Assembly (NCBI GenBank): GCA_029961685.1
Contig: JARWKL010000003.1
Location: 10,486,459-10,550,458 of the forward strand
Length of the DNA stretch: 64,000 nucleotides
Direction: 5' to 3'
Source of the DNA: Aristolochia californica
Taxonomy: Eukaryota; Streptophyta; Magnoliopsida; Piperales; Aristolochiaceae
The first letter of the stretch is position 1. Every line of letters begins with the position of its first letter. Made by a program: the position numbers and the translations under genes. Positions 33,920 to 44,459 of the stretch are shown here, piece by piece. The notes beneath the pieces are model-generated. The model made no database searches. It was not told the origin of the DNA and saw nothing but the letters and a program-made list of their open reading frames with translations.

Positions 33920-36900
33920 ATGTCAACAGATAAGTTAGATTTCTCTCCTATTCGGTTCACGAGTAAGAACTACATTGCTTGGGAATTTTTGTTCCGGTTA
34001 TTTGTTCAGGGAAAAGGTTTAAGGGGTCATATTGATGGGAGTGATCCGGCACCTTACGATGCTAACGCATTGTCAAAATGGACCACCATAGATGCTAGAG
34101 TCATGATCTGGATACTTGAATCCATTGAGCCTCATCTAGTCCTTAATCTGAGACCCTACAAAACTGCAGCGGATATGTGGAATTACCTCCACAAGGTTTA
34201 TTGTCAAAACAACACGACCCGTCGGTTTCAAGTTGAATATGAAATGACAAATTTCAAGCAAGGAAGCCGTTCCATTGAAGAATATTCTCAGGCTTCCAAA
34301 ATCTGTGGGCTGACTACACTGATATTGTTTATGAGAATGTCCCTGTTGCTGCTCTCTCTATCGTGCAAGTCATACATGAAACCAGTAAAAGGGATCAATT
34401 CTTCATGAAGCTCCATCCAAAATTTGAGATTGCTCGATCACATCTGATGAATCGTCTTCCAGGGCCGTCACTGGATGCATGCTTGAGTGAACTTCTTAGG
34501 GAGGAGCAGCACATTGCTACTCAGGCTGGCATGGAACATTGAGTCCAAGTTGATATCTCGACTCCTGTGGCTTTCGTAGCACAAGGAAGAAATAAGGGTC
34601 GGGACACGAGTTCTGTTCAATGCTTCTACTGCAAGGCATATGGTCACTTTGCTCGGGAATGCCCAAGGAGGCCTTGTAGCTACTGCAAGAAGTTTGGTTA
34701 TTTCATAGCAGCTTGTCCAAGAGCCCTAAAAGGAGGAGGAATACTTGCCTCACATGCTTCCCACTGCTTTGACCTTATTCATAGTGATGTCTGGGAATTG
34801 CTCTTGTTGTCTCGCATGTACAAATTAAGTACTTTGTCACCTTTATTGATGATTTTAGTTGATATACCTAGGTCTACTTCTTACGGGCTAAGTCTGAAGT
34901 TTTTGACCTTTTTAAGAGGTTTCTTGCACTCATTGAAACACATTTCTCTGCTCACATTAAAGTACTATGCTCTGACTCTAGAGGTGAGTACATGTCGACT
35001 AAATTCTAGGAATTTCTTCAAAGCAAAGGCAGTATCTCTCAGCGTTTTTGTCCCTCGACACCACAACAAAATGGCGTTGCTGAGTGGAAAAATCATCACC
35101 TTCTTGATATGGTCCGCACCCTTCTCATTGAATCATTCGTTCCTCCTCGATTTTGGTGTGAAGCTCTCTCTACCTCCGTTCATTTAATCAACCGCATGCC
35201 CTCGCCTATCTTGCATCATGTCTCTCCCTTTGTTAAATTATTTGGTTATTCTCCGTCCTACACTGATCTTCGGACGTTCGGTTGTATTTTTTTTGTGCAT
35301 CTACCTGATCATGAATGACATAAACTTACAACCCAATCAGTTATGTGTGCATTTCTTGGGTATGCTGGTTCTCAAAAGGGTTATGTTTGCTATGAGCCCT
35401 AGGCGCGTCGAGTCTGTGTTTCTCGGAATGTGGTCTTCTTTGAAAATCAATATTTCTTTCCCTCTCAAGTTACTCTGCCATTTGCCTCTTTGTCTAGTCT
35501 ATCGAGCTTTGATGAGCCTCACCCCACTGCATCTCTGCCCCCCTCCCCATCCCTCCCCTGTATCTCTAGTAGCTACTTTGTCTTCTAATTCCATTCCTTC
35601 TAGCTATAAACAGGCTATGGCACATGAGTGTTGGCAAAAGGCAATGCAAACTGAACTACAAGCGCTAGAGGGGAATCACACCTGGGACCTTGTGGCTTGC
35701 CCTCCTACTATTCGGCCTCTTGGGAGGTGGGTATTCTCTGTGAAGCTGCGTTCAGATGGATCATTGGATCGATACAAAGCCCGCCTTGTGGCCCTGGGGA
35801 ACAGGCATGAATATGGGATTGATTATGAGGAAATATTTGCGCTAGTTGCCAAGATGACCACAGTCCGTACTATCTTAACCATTGCAGCATCTCAATCCTG
35901 GCCACTGCATCAAATGGATGTGAAGAATGCATTTCTCCAAGGTGATCTGCAAGAAGATGTCTACATAAAGCTTCCCTCGGGTCTGTCGACCTCCTCTCCT
36001 AATCATGTCTACAAGTTACATCGTCCTTTGTATTGGCTTAAGCAAGCTCCCCGGGCTTGGTTTGAGAAGTTTCGTGGCACACTTATTCTCCACAAGTTTA
36101 CATAGAGTCAGTATGATTCATCTCTCTTCTATCATAAGTCTATCGTGGGCATGGTCATTCTCCTGGTTTAAGTGGATGACATCATCATTACTGGCACTGA
36201 CTCTGGACTTATTACCAAGCTTCAGAAGGTGTTGCATGCCACTATTCATATGAAGGATCTTGGACAATTCATGTACTTCTTAGGGTTGGAGGTACATCAC
36301 ACACCAAAAGGTATTTTCTTAAACCAGCATAAGTATATTCAAGATCTTATTACTCTCGCTAGGTTGGAGGACACATCTTCGGTGGCTACCCCTATGGAGG
36401 TCAAAGTCGAATATAGGAAAGATGAATGGACTCTCCTTGATGATCCGACTATCTATCGACGACTGGTTGGGAGTCTCATATACTTGACTACTACTCGCCC
36501 AAACATCTCCTATGTTGTTCATCAGGTCAGTCAGTTTATGTCATCTCCTCTGCACCTTCATCTTACGATAGCTCGGTACATCATCCGCTATCTGCGCAGC
36601 TCCCCTGCTCATGGATTATTCTTTCCTACCGGCTCCGTGCTACGTCTGGTTGCCTATAGTGATACTAATTGGGCAAGGTGCCCCGATACGCACCACTCTA
36701 CTATAGGCTTGTGTATGGTTTTAGGGGATGCATTGATTTCTTGAAAATGTAAGAAACAAGACCGGGTGTCCAAGTCATCTACCGAGGACGAGTATCGTGC
36801 TATGTCGACTGCGTGTTCTGAAGTTATTTGGCTTCACGGTCTTCTTCCTGAGCTCTAGTTTCCTCAGCCCTCCTCTACACCGCTTCATACAGATAATACG

Positions 36901-37125
36901 AGTGCTATCTAGATTGCGGCCAATCCGGTTTTCCATGAGCGCACCAAGCATATTGAGGTTGGTTGTCACTCTATCTGCGACACTTTGGAGCACCGGGTAA
37001 TATCTCTTCCATACATTTCTTCGGATCTTCAAGTGGCCGATGTCTTCACCAAAACATTGTCTCTATCCAGACATAATTTCCTAGTTGGCAAATTGTTGCT
37101 GGTTGAGTCACCAACATCAATTTGA
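33920..37125 (+). pseudogene. Copia element 5 gag-pol, inactivated
   Basis: gag starts MSTDKLDFSPIRFTSKNYIAWEF and runs 160 residues to a frameshift. Two CCHC knuckles follow (CFYCKAYGHFAREC and CSYCKKFGYFIAAC, 34621-34710; the second has F for H). The frame then goes straight to HCFDLIHSDVW of integrase, so protease and pre-integrase are missing. Integrase is frameshifted. Reverse transcriptase is well preserved (35620-36700) with MDVKNAFLQGD and VDDIIITG, but stops lie at 36103 and 36169. RNase H runs to the stop at 37123 with ERTKHIEV visible. Confidence 0.88.
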
Positions 37126-37132
37126 GGGGGGA

Positions 37133-37545
37133 TGTTACGATATCTTAAAATGTATATTAGATGTAACTTATGTTCATAATTGTTGTATAATTTGGGTTAT
37201 ATACATAGGGTTATTAGGTTAGGCTTAATGGGATGGGTGACATTGTATTGGGCCCATGGGCCATTTTGTAATAGTAAAACCTAAGCTTAAATACATAATG
37301 AAAGGGGAAACGGTAACAGGAGGAATTCTTTTCGTCTCTCATCTTCCTTGTCTTCGTCTAGAAACCAGAGAGCTCAACGCTCTCATTTGGACTATTCCAT
37401 CAGTCCCGTGAAGTAGTGCTGGTTTCGTCCACCGCTGTGAGCTCCCTGTTAGGCTATGCCGTCAGCCTCTGTCTAACGCATTTCGTCTTCGTGAAGACCA
37501 GAGTTCTGTGAGTCTTAGTTCGTCATCGGAAACCTACATTGACAC
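37133..37545 (+). repeat. 3' LTR of copia element 5
   Basis: It starts TGTTACGATATC after the purine tract and ends TACATTGACA. It lacks a short stretch (GTAGGAGCTGTGAGC-region) present in the 5' LTR. Confidence 0.9.
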
Positions 37546-39148
37546 CATTGAGTTATAAGACAACCCCTACTTTCCTTGAAGCACTACTGATAAGAGTATA
37601 TGATCATCCACAAACATTAATTTTCTCCTACTCAAAAATTATGTCACAAGAGTAGGGGTGGCATCGAACCGAGCCAGTTTGCGAGCCGGTTCGCGAGCAG
37701 CTCAGGCTTGGCTCGGTTTGGTTTGATTTATCTCTATCTCTAATCGAATTCGAGATCGAGTTCGGGCTCGTTTAAGTTAACGAGCCGAGCTCGAGCAAAC
37801 CGTGGTTCAGTTCAAAAGATCGCAAGTCGGCTCGTTAACTTAACGAAGGCCCGAGAAAAATCATCGATGTGAGAGAGATTATGCAGCAGGAAGTGGCAAC
37901 TCCGAGCTCGAGAATCAGGGAAATGGGGATTTCAGGCTCGGGAAGATGGGAACAAAATCAGTTGCTGCTGGCGAGAAAATCAAACTGAAATCTGCTTGTT
38001 TAGGTAAGTTTTGGTTTTTAAATCAATTGCATTTATTTTTCTTCAATGTTCGTCTCCAATTTCTTCCTCTCCGATTTTCGCCGACGGAAGTGATGGTACA
38101 GAGGTAGGATCTCTATTTGTTGCTTGTTCGTATTCATGTTAATATGTTATGTTTTGTTTTCATCACCGACGAAAGTGATGGAACAGTCGAACGGAGGTAA
38201 TCTAATCGATTTTTTTCATTTTTATCTGTTGGGTTATGCATTTTTTGCATTTTAAACTATTGTAAGAGCTTCTACTAGGACCAAGAGATTTTCCGCATCA
38301 GGTTCTGTAAACCCAACCAAGTTATTTTCAAAGTTACTGTTTAGAAACCTCATCTAGTCAATAGATTGTAAACTCGTCAGAGATTTTTGCATAATTGAAA
38401 GTTATTTCGACTTGTATTTTAGCAAGTATGTTATTTCAATGATTTTTTTGGTGTTTGATTATTAAATAGAAGTCGAAGATTTTATTTTAGCAAGTATTAG
38501 TTTATCTTTTGTTGGTCAATTAGTCGTTGAAATTGACCAACAAATATTTTTTAATTCTTAACCCCATAAAACTGATATGTACTACAACTATAAGTAGTTC
38601 TCTATCAATTAAATTATCTTTCAGAAGTTAGTGTTCAAGCAAAAATAGTGTGAACTGTTTGTTTTGTGGTGGAATTGACTTTGGACAATACCTTTATCAT
38701 TTCTTAAATTGTTTTAAAGAAGGTTGAACTGTTTGTTTTGTGGTGGAATTGACTTAAAAGAATCTTTCTAAAAAGGGAAAGTATGATTTTTTTCACATAT
38801 AATAGAGATGTGAATGATTAATGTTAATCACTTACAGATTTGATCGAAATGATTTCCCTATGAGAAGGGAGTTGTATTTCTATTGTTGAAAAGGTCAAAA
38901 TGGCCTTTATGATGGCCCTTCAACTTATTAAATAGAGTAATTCCAATATATATGCAAGACTCCAACTATATAGATTTCAGTTAAATTATAACCAAATCCT
39001 GAAGTTCTTTGCTTGATATGCATTCATACCTTGTCAGATTATTGAATGCATGTATTAGATTCCAACTCATGTGAGTAAACAAAAGAACATAGTGGATAAT
39101 ATTGGTGGATTTTGGATTTATCTTTGTTGTTTAGATTGTTTTTTTTTA

Positions 39149-39159
<11 letters not shown>

Positions 39160-39181
<22 letters not shown>

Positions 39182-39182
39182 T
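39160..39182. repeat. (TA)n microsatellite in hAT element E
   Basis: About eleven TA units just before the transposase coding remnant. Confidence 0.85.
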
Positions 39183-39195
39183 GTAGAAGTAAGAA

Positions 39196-41250
39196 TGTCA
39201 ACATCTCCTGCTCAATTAACATCAGTAGTTAACACTAGTTCTAACTTGGCCATAGATAATGACTCAACTCCACCAGTGTCATATCCCCCTAGAACTACTA
39301 AAGTAACAAAAGTGAGTCTAGATGAAGGTACCCTAAATGAGTAAGAAGGTGACTCCATCAATAGTTCAAAAAGACAAAAAATGTCTCATATGTGGTTGGA
39401 ATTCAAAAAAGTCTCACTTATAGATGGTACAAAAAAGGCTTGATGTATTCATTGTAAAACCTATTTAAGTATTATTAGTAGTGGAGGGAGCACACATATA
39501 AGTCGATATTTGAAACATAGTCCTAGTAGAAATGTGGCAATGAGAAAACAAAAAATCATAAACTTTCAACCATTGGGGTCTAATGTTGATCAGTCCATTT
39601 GGACTTCCTTTTATAGATTTTGGAGGCAAATATGATCAAGCTAAAATAAGAGTACTCATTGCTCATTGAATTTTTATGCATGAGCATCCATTCCTGATAG
39701 TAGAAGAGGAGGGATTTAATTTTGTAATGAAGATAGCAAAATGTGAATTATGAAAAAATAACTCTAAGACCATTAAGGAGTGTAAGGATGTGTACGAGGC
39801 AAAGAAAAAGAAATTAAAAACTTTATTAAAAGAGGTTAACAAGATTAGTCTTACCACATATATTTGGAAGTCCCAAAATCAAAAGATTAAATACATGGTT
39901 AATATTAGGCAGTTTATTGACAGTAATTGGAAGCTATGAAAAACTATCTTGAGTTTTGTGCATGTTTTTCGTCCTCGTCATGGTATTGACATAGTAGATG
40001 CTATTTACAAGTGTTTGACAAATTGGGAAATCGAAAAATAAAGTATTTAGTATCCCAGTTGATAATATTGCATATAATGATGTTGGTCTGAGAATTTTGA
40101 AAGATGATTTCAAGGAGAAAAAAAATTGGTTTGTGGTGGAAAGTTATTTCATGTCCGTTGTTGTGCTCATATTCTAAACTTATAAGTCCAAGATGGTCTT
40201 GTTCAGATTAAGGATATCAATGAGAATGCACATGAGAGTGTCAAATTCACAAATCTATATGAAGCTAGATTTCACACTTTTGCTGAAATTGTGCAACAAC
40301 TACAACTAGGTGAAAAAAGGTTGGTTATTGATTGTCCAACTCATTGAAAGTCCACTTATAACATGTTGTCTTCTGCATTAAAATTCAAAGATGCATTTTC
40401 TAGATTTCAAGATAGAGAACCAACTTATGATTGTTTGTTAACTCTTGATGAATGGGAAAAAAGTAGAAACGGTGTGTGGGATTCTAGAAGTTTTTAATGT
40501 AGTCACTAATATAATTTATGGGGAATGACTACCCTACTTCTAATTTTTAGCTTAGTGAGGTATATAGGGTAAAAGTTTTGAATTTTCATTCTACAAATGA
40601 AAATGTTTTCATAAGGACAATGGTTCATAGAATGAAAGAGAAAATTGTGAAGTACTAGAGTGAATGCAATTTATTGATGGTTATTGCTTCAATTTTGGAT
40701 CCAATGGTCGAATTAAGATTGATCAAAATGTGTTTTCCAAAGATATATTTTGAGGAGGAAGCTACGATGAATATAAACTTAGTTAGACGGACCTTATGTG
40801 AGTTTTATGATGAATATGTATCCATATATAATGTGGAGATTAGTAATGAAATGGATTGTTTCAAGTATTAGTTCTAAGGGTGTTTCCACAACTCTATGTT
40901 ACATTCTTCATTAAGTTCAGGTTGGTCAAAGTTAATGACTTATGTGAAAAAAGTGAAAATGGTGAATTAGAAAATTATCTTGAAGAAGGTGTATATTTGT
41001 GAGGAAAATTCACAATATGATTTTGATATTTAAGAAAGGTCGAAAGTGAATAATTTGAAATTTTGGGTATTATCTAAGATGGTAGCAAAAAATCCTTATA
41101 ATGTGTAGCTTAAGAGTCTACATTTAGTGTTGGTGGTAGAATAATAGACCCATATCGTTCTTCCTTGGCACCAAATACAGTTCAAACTTTGATATGTGGT
41201 AGTGATTGGGTTCAGGCTCTTCACAGTGTCAAGAAAAATCAAAAGGTGAA
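39196..41250 (+). pseudogene. hAT transposase remnant
   Basis: It begins MSTSPAQLTSVVNTSS. A BED-type zinc finger follows (MWLEFKKV…CIHCKTYLS…STHISRYLKH, about 39390-39520). The core is recognisable by LFHVRCCAHILNL (near 40148), RLVIDCPTHWKSTYNMLSSA (near 40320) and LTLDEWEKS. Then come IASILDPMVELRLIKMCFPKIY (40680-40750) and the C-terminal dimerisation stretch STFSVGGRIIDPYRSSLAP (about 41119-41175). In an active hAT protein these form a DNA-binding, RNase-H-like transposase. More than ten stops and several frameshifts separate the blocks, so it cannot be active. Confidence 0.9.
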
Positions 41251-42005
41251 CTATTTTTGAATAATTATTTATTATGATATTTTTGAGTATATTTTTTAGT
41301 TTTATTTATTAATTTTTTGTTTGATGATTATAGTACGAGAAGAAGATTGTGGAGATAATGCTACCAGTTACCTGATTTTTCATCTTTTTCTCATATTGGT
41401 AATTTTAATATTTTTCACTATATTAAGTAATTAGTAGTGGAAGAGTATTTTTTTATCAGACAATAATAATTTTTATTATTTTATTTTTGTCGTAGATGGA
41501 GATTTTGCTCATGCAAACGGGGACTTTGTATATTGTTTCCTAGCATGAAGAGAAAGAGCTAGAGTTTATAAATTTATTGGATGTATAGTTTTTATTTGGG
41601 TGATTGCAAATTGATATTGATATTTCAATGACGCTTTTGTGTTTGATTATTGAATAAAGTTTATGCATAATTATGCAGCTTTATGAATAAATTTATGCAT
41701 AGCATATAGATAATTTTATGCAAGATTAATTTACAAACGTTATGCCCAATTTTATTTAAAATGTATGCATAATTTTATAACAATTTATTTGATATGTATT
41801 TTATGCAAAGTTTTAAATGTATGTTGGAGAGCTCGAATTCAGATCGAGCTCAAACTCGAATGCGGTTAAAATTATTGGGTTCAAGCTCAATTACAATTTT
41901 AGGCTCGAGGTTGATCTGGGCTCGAAGTCGAGTTTGAAATATTTAAATCAAACCCAACTCGAACATAGGCAGGTTTGAGCTCAGCTTGATTCCATGCCAC
42001 CCCTA

Positions 42006-42953
42006 CACAAGAGTAAAGAAAGAGAATTTCAAACGTTTTTTACTTTTTTATTTTTGGTTCTCGTGTCTCTATTAGTATTTTAAAATAGATAACATTTTAT
42101 TTTTTAGTAAATTGTGGAAGGACAAAAATGACCTTTTAAAATGTTGGGTAATATGATCTGCACCTCTTGCTTTGTATTTCCAAAAACACTCATTTAGTGA
42201 GATCATCTCCAACTCAAAAACTGGACTAATGAAAAAAAATACATATTTTAGTTGCAGCCAATGAAGCTGGCATCGTGAACCCAGTGCAGAGGGTAGCGTT
42301 GGTGGCGACGCATCACCTTATTTCTTGAGTCGGGATTTGCAGAAATGAGATTTTAAAATCTACTCAGATGATTAGTCCATGAATTGGATATAAGCGGAAC
42401 TCAGCAGATATACATTCTCTATTTCTCTTCACAATCCCATCTTCAATTCTGGGCTTTCATTAATCGGACAAGTCTGTTCTGTTTCTGCTCCAAACTATCG
42501 CCGTCTCGTCTGAGAGATCAGCGCCAACGCCCACAGTCATCGTCCAGAGTCCAGATCGAGCGCAACGAAGACGATACGCAAAAAAGGAAAGGCTCAAAAA
42601 AGATTTGGAATTTGGATAAAGCAAATGGTGAATTCACCAATTAAATTAAAAGCCAAAAAAAGGAGAAAAAGGAGATGAGGGAGAGGGACGGAGCAGACCA
42701 GAGGCCAACATCCGGAACTGATAAAAACTCTCCACTACACATCTTGTTCTTCTTCTTCCAAGCCAAATCGTGACAGGAGAACTCGAGTGGGATGCACTAT
42801 CATAACCCACCCACCCACCGTATCTTCTCCAAAGGCTAAGGTCAACCATTCCCATCATCCAAAATCTCTCTCTGTACTTTCTGCAGCCTAGCTACCACTT
42901 ACAGAATTTTCATCCAACAAAAAGCTCAGATGCCGCCATTCGCCTGAAGTCGA
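42006..42953 (-). other. Spacer and probable 3' UTR of SAMDC
   Basis: The target duplication is at 42006-42013. The part next to the SAMDC stop (about 42650-42953) is GC-richer and likely transcribed as 3' UTR. No canonical AATAAA was found close to the stop. Open frames on both strands match nothing known to me. Confidence 0.45.
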
Positions 42954-44006
42954 CTACTTCCTTCGGTCAGTGAACGTCTGAAATGTAACGCTGCCGCCAG
43001 CCGGGAAGTCTTCCACCCTGCTATTGCTACTGTTATTACTACTCCAGGTATCCAAACCCAGGGGCTTTAGAGCGCTGGCCACGCTTGCGCCCATTCCTTC
43101 CGCTGCGTCCAGTACTCCCTCCGTGAAGATGGCCACCGATATGGTTCCCGGCCGGAATACTCCCACCACCTTCTGCAACATTTGCTCCAGCTCCTTGCGG
43201 TTGTCCACGGACCCCACGCACTCGAAGCTCGCGTAGCTGTACCCGTCTTCCGGGGTGACGTGGATGGTGGAGTAGCGGGCCCCGTCCATTCCGTTCATGG
43301 AGTACCCGCATGGGTCGAATGCGTAATCGCATATGATGGCCTCCGGGTTGATGCTCGCAATGCCCGTCGATTCCGTCATCTCGCTCCCGACCGCGTCGCC
43401 TGAGCGTTCGTCGCCTCGCCGGCGGAAGAACCCCCTCGTCAGGCCCATGTCTAGCTGTGTCATGCAGGCTTCCACCGTGAACATCTTGCTGGGTGGCTCC
43501 ACCTCCGTCTCCTCCCCCCCATCGCTGGCACTGTAAACGTGCCACGAATGCGAGTGAGGCTTGGAGGTGGGGGCCATAATGCATGCTTTCCTGTAACAGA
43601 GGTGACTGGGCAAGCTCTCCTCTAGGTAAATCACTTCCTCCCTGAAGCTGGTGTGGGGGAACGGCTGGGCTTTTGGGAAGATGAAGCTGCCCCTGCTGTA
43701 CCTACACTTGTTGACGGTGAGACCCAATTCAAATGCATGGGAGAGCAAACAAGGGACGGATTTGAGGAGCTGAGTAGTCCCACATGTCTTTATGATAATC
43801 TTCTTCGGATACACGAACAGGCTGGATTCAGACAACACGTAGGCGTCGAAGTGGGCATTCCCGATGGCCGACACCACGCTGCATTGCACAGCGTCCAGCA
43901 CCTGCTTCAGCTCCACGAAGTCCAATCGCCGGAGACCCATCGGGTCGTCCCCTGAGAAATGGAGCTCCAGGCGCTTCTCGAACCCTTCGAATCCAGATAC
44001 AGCCAT
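42954..44006 (-). CDS. SAMDC: S-adenosylmethionine decarboxylase proenzyme, 350 aa
   Basis: It catalyses decarboxylation of S-adenosylmethionine, giving the aminopropyl donor for spermidine and spermine. The proenzyme self-cleaves between E60 and S61 in YVLSESSLFVYP, and S61 becomes the pyruvoyl cofactor. Other conserved residues are E7 and E10 (FEGFEK), C75 (IIKTCGTT), S236 (GYSMNG) and H249 (TIHVTPED). The TIHVTPEDGYSYASFE stretch (247-262) is the plant PEST-like segment. Length is right for plants and the frame is complete and uninterrupted. The start MAVSGFEGFEKRLEL and the lack of an upstream reading frame are most like the SAMDC4/BUD2 group. The coding sequence is GC-rich against an AT-rich background. 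The coding region has no introns, the usual plant pattern. Confidence 0.97.
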   Translation of the reverse strand: MAVSGFEGFEKRLELHFSGDDPMGLRRLDFVELKQVLDAVQCSVVSAIGNAHFDAYVLSESSLFVYPKKIIIKTCGTTQLLKSVPCLLSHAFELGLTVNKCRYSRGSFIFPKAQPFPHTSFREEVIYLEESLPSHLCYRKACIMAPTSKPHSHSWHVYSASDGGEETEVEPPSKMFTVEACMTQLDMGLTRGFFRRRGDERSGDAVGSEMTESTGIASINPEAIICDYAFDPCGYSMNGMDGARYSTIHVTPEDGYSYASFECVGSVDNRKELEQMLQKVVGVFRPGTISVAIFTEGVLDAAEGMGASVASALKPLGLDTWSSNNSSNSRVEDFPAGGSVTFQTFTDRRK

Positions 44007-44140
44007 GGAACGAACACCAGTGAAACCGATCGATGTAGCTTAATTGAAACTCGAAAGAGTACTACTTGTACGTTTAGTAAGCAGCGAAGGCGATGTACAG
44101 AGCAGAGATACAGAGAGAGGTGGAACGCTACTCAGTGAGA
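44007..44140 (-). promoter_or_regulatory. SAMDC 5' leader without upstream AUG
   Basis: From the predicted start site to the ATG there is no ATG in any frame, and no trace of the roughly 50-codon upstream reading frame that represses many plant SAMDC mRNAs. A leader intron cannot be excluded. The sequence just upstream to about 45400 also lacks it. Confidence 0.6.
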
Positions 44141-44163
44141 TAGATCGGGGGGACAAGGCAGAA

Positions 44164-44170
44164 ATTTATA
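44164..44170 (-). promoter_or_regulatory. Candidate TATA box of SAMDC
   Basis: TATAAAT on the minus strand, 157 bases upstream of the start codon, preceded by a CT-rich stretch (CTCTTCTCCC…). This would give a leader of about 125-130 bases. Confidence 0.6.
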
Positions 44171-44434
44171 GATGAAAGAGAAGGATAGAGGAAAAGGGAG
44201 AAGAGAGGAGATCGGAGAGGGGAATGTCATGCGTGTGAGGCAACCAAGAATAATGATTGTGAGCATAATGAGTGGGATATGATGATTGTATTTGCAAGAT
44301 GTTCATCAGACAGGAACGGGAAACGGATTTTAAGCCCACGCCTATACAAGTGCGAAAGACAAAAAAAACTCAAAAATTAAATGCCCTGTTCCACCATCCG
44401 TTCTATCATCTTCCTGCGCGCGCACACAGCACAG

Positions 44435-44458
44435 TCTCTCTCTCTCTCTCTCTCTCTC
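44435..44458. repeat. (TC)12 microsatellite upstream of SAMDC
   Basis: Twelve uninterrupted TC units (GA on the SAMDC sense strand), about 430 bases upstream of the start codon. GAGA repeats are common in plant promoters, but function is not shown. Confidence 0.9.
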
Positions 44459-44459
44459 G

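Larger units (their letters stand above)
33001..37545 (+). mobile_element. Ty1/copia element 5 with both LTRs, lacking protease
   Basis: LTRs of 421 and 413 bp start TGTTA(T/C)GATATC and end CCTACATTGACA. The primer site AGGTATCAGAGCTTG begins at 33422 and the purine tract TTTGAGGGGGGA ends at 37132. Flanks CCTTT and CCATT match at 4 of 5 positions. The element is 4.5 kb, short for copia, because the protease and pre-integrase regions are deleted. LTR similarity is high but not perfect, so it is moderately old. Confidence 0.9.
37653..42005 (+). mobile_element. hAT element E, transposase-bearing but dead
   Basis: The left terminus TAGGGGTGGCATCGAACC and right terminus (reversed) TAGGGGTGGCATGGAATC are imperfect inverted repeats. 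CACAAGAG flanks both sides exactly (37645-37652 and 42006-42013), the 8-bp duplication typical of hAT insertion. About 200 bp at each end is rich in GAGCTCG/CGAGCC strings shared with copies A-D. The centre carries a decayed BED-finger/hAT transposase. It is therefore the best representative of the family that gave rise to the shorter copies here. Confidence 0.93.

Noticed and set aside
42384..42644. 86-codon plus-strand frame downstream of SAMDC.
   Set aside because: No recognisable domain; it overlaps the probable SAMDC 3' untranslated region on the other strand.
43039..43584. 181-codon Arg/Gly/His-rich frame on the minus strand.
   Set aside because: It is a shifted-frame shadow of the GC-rich SAMDC coding sequence.
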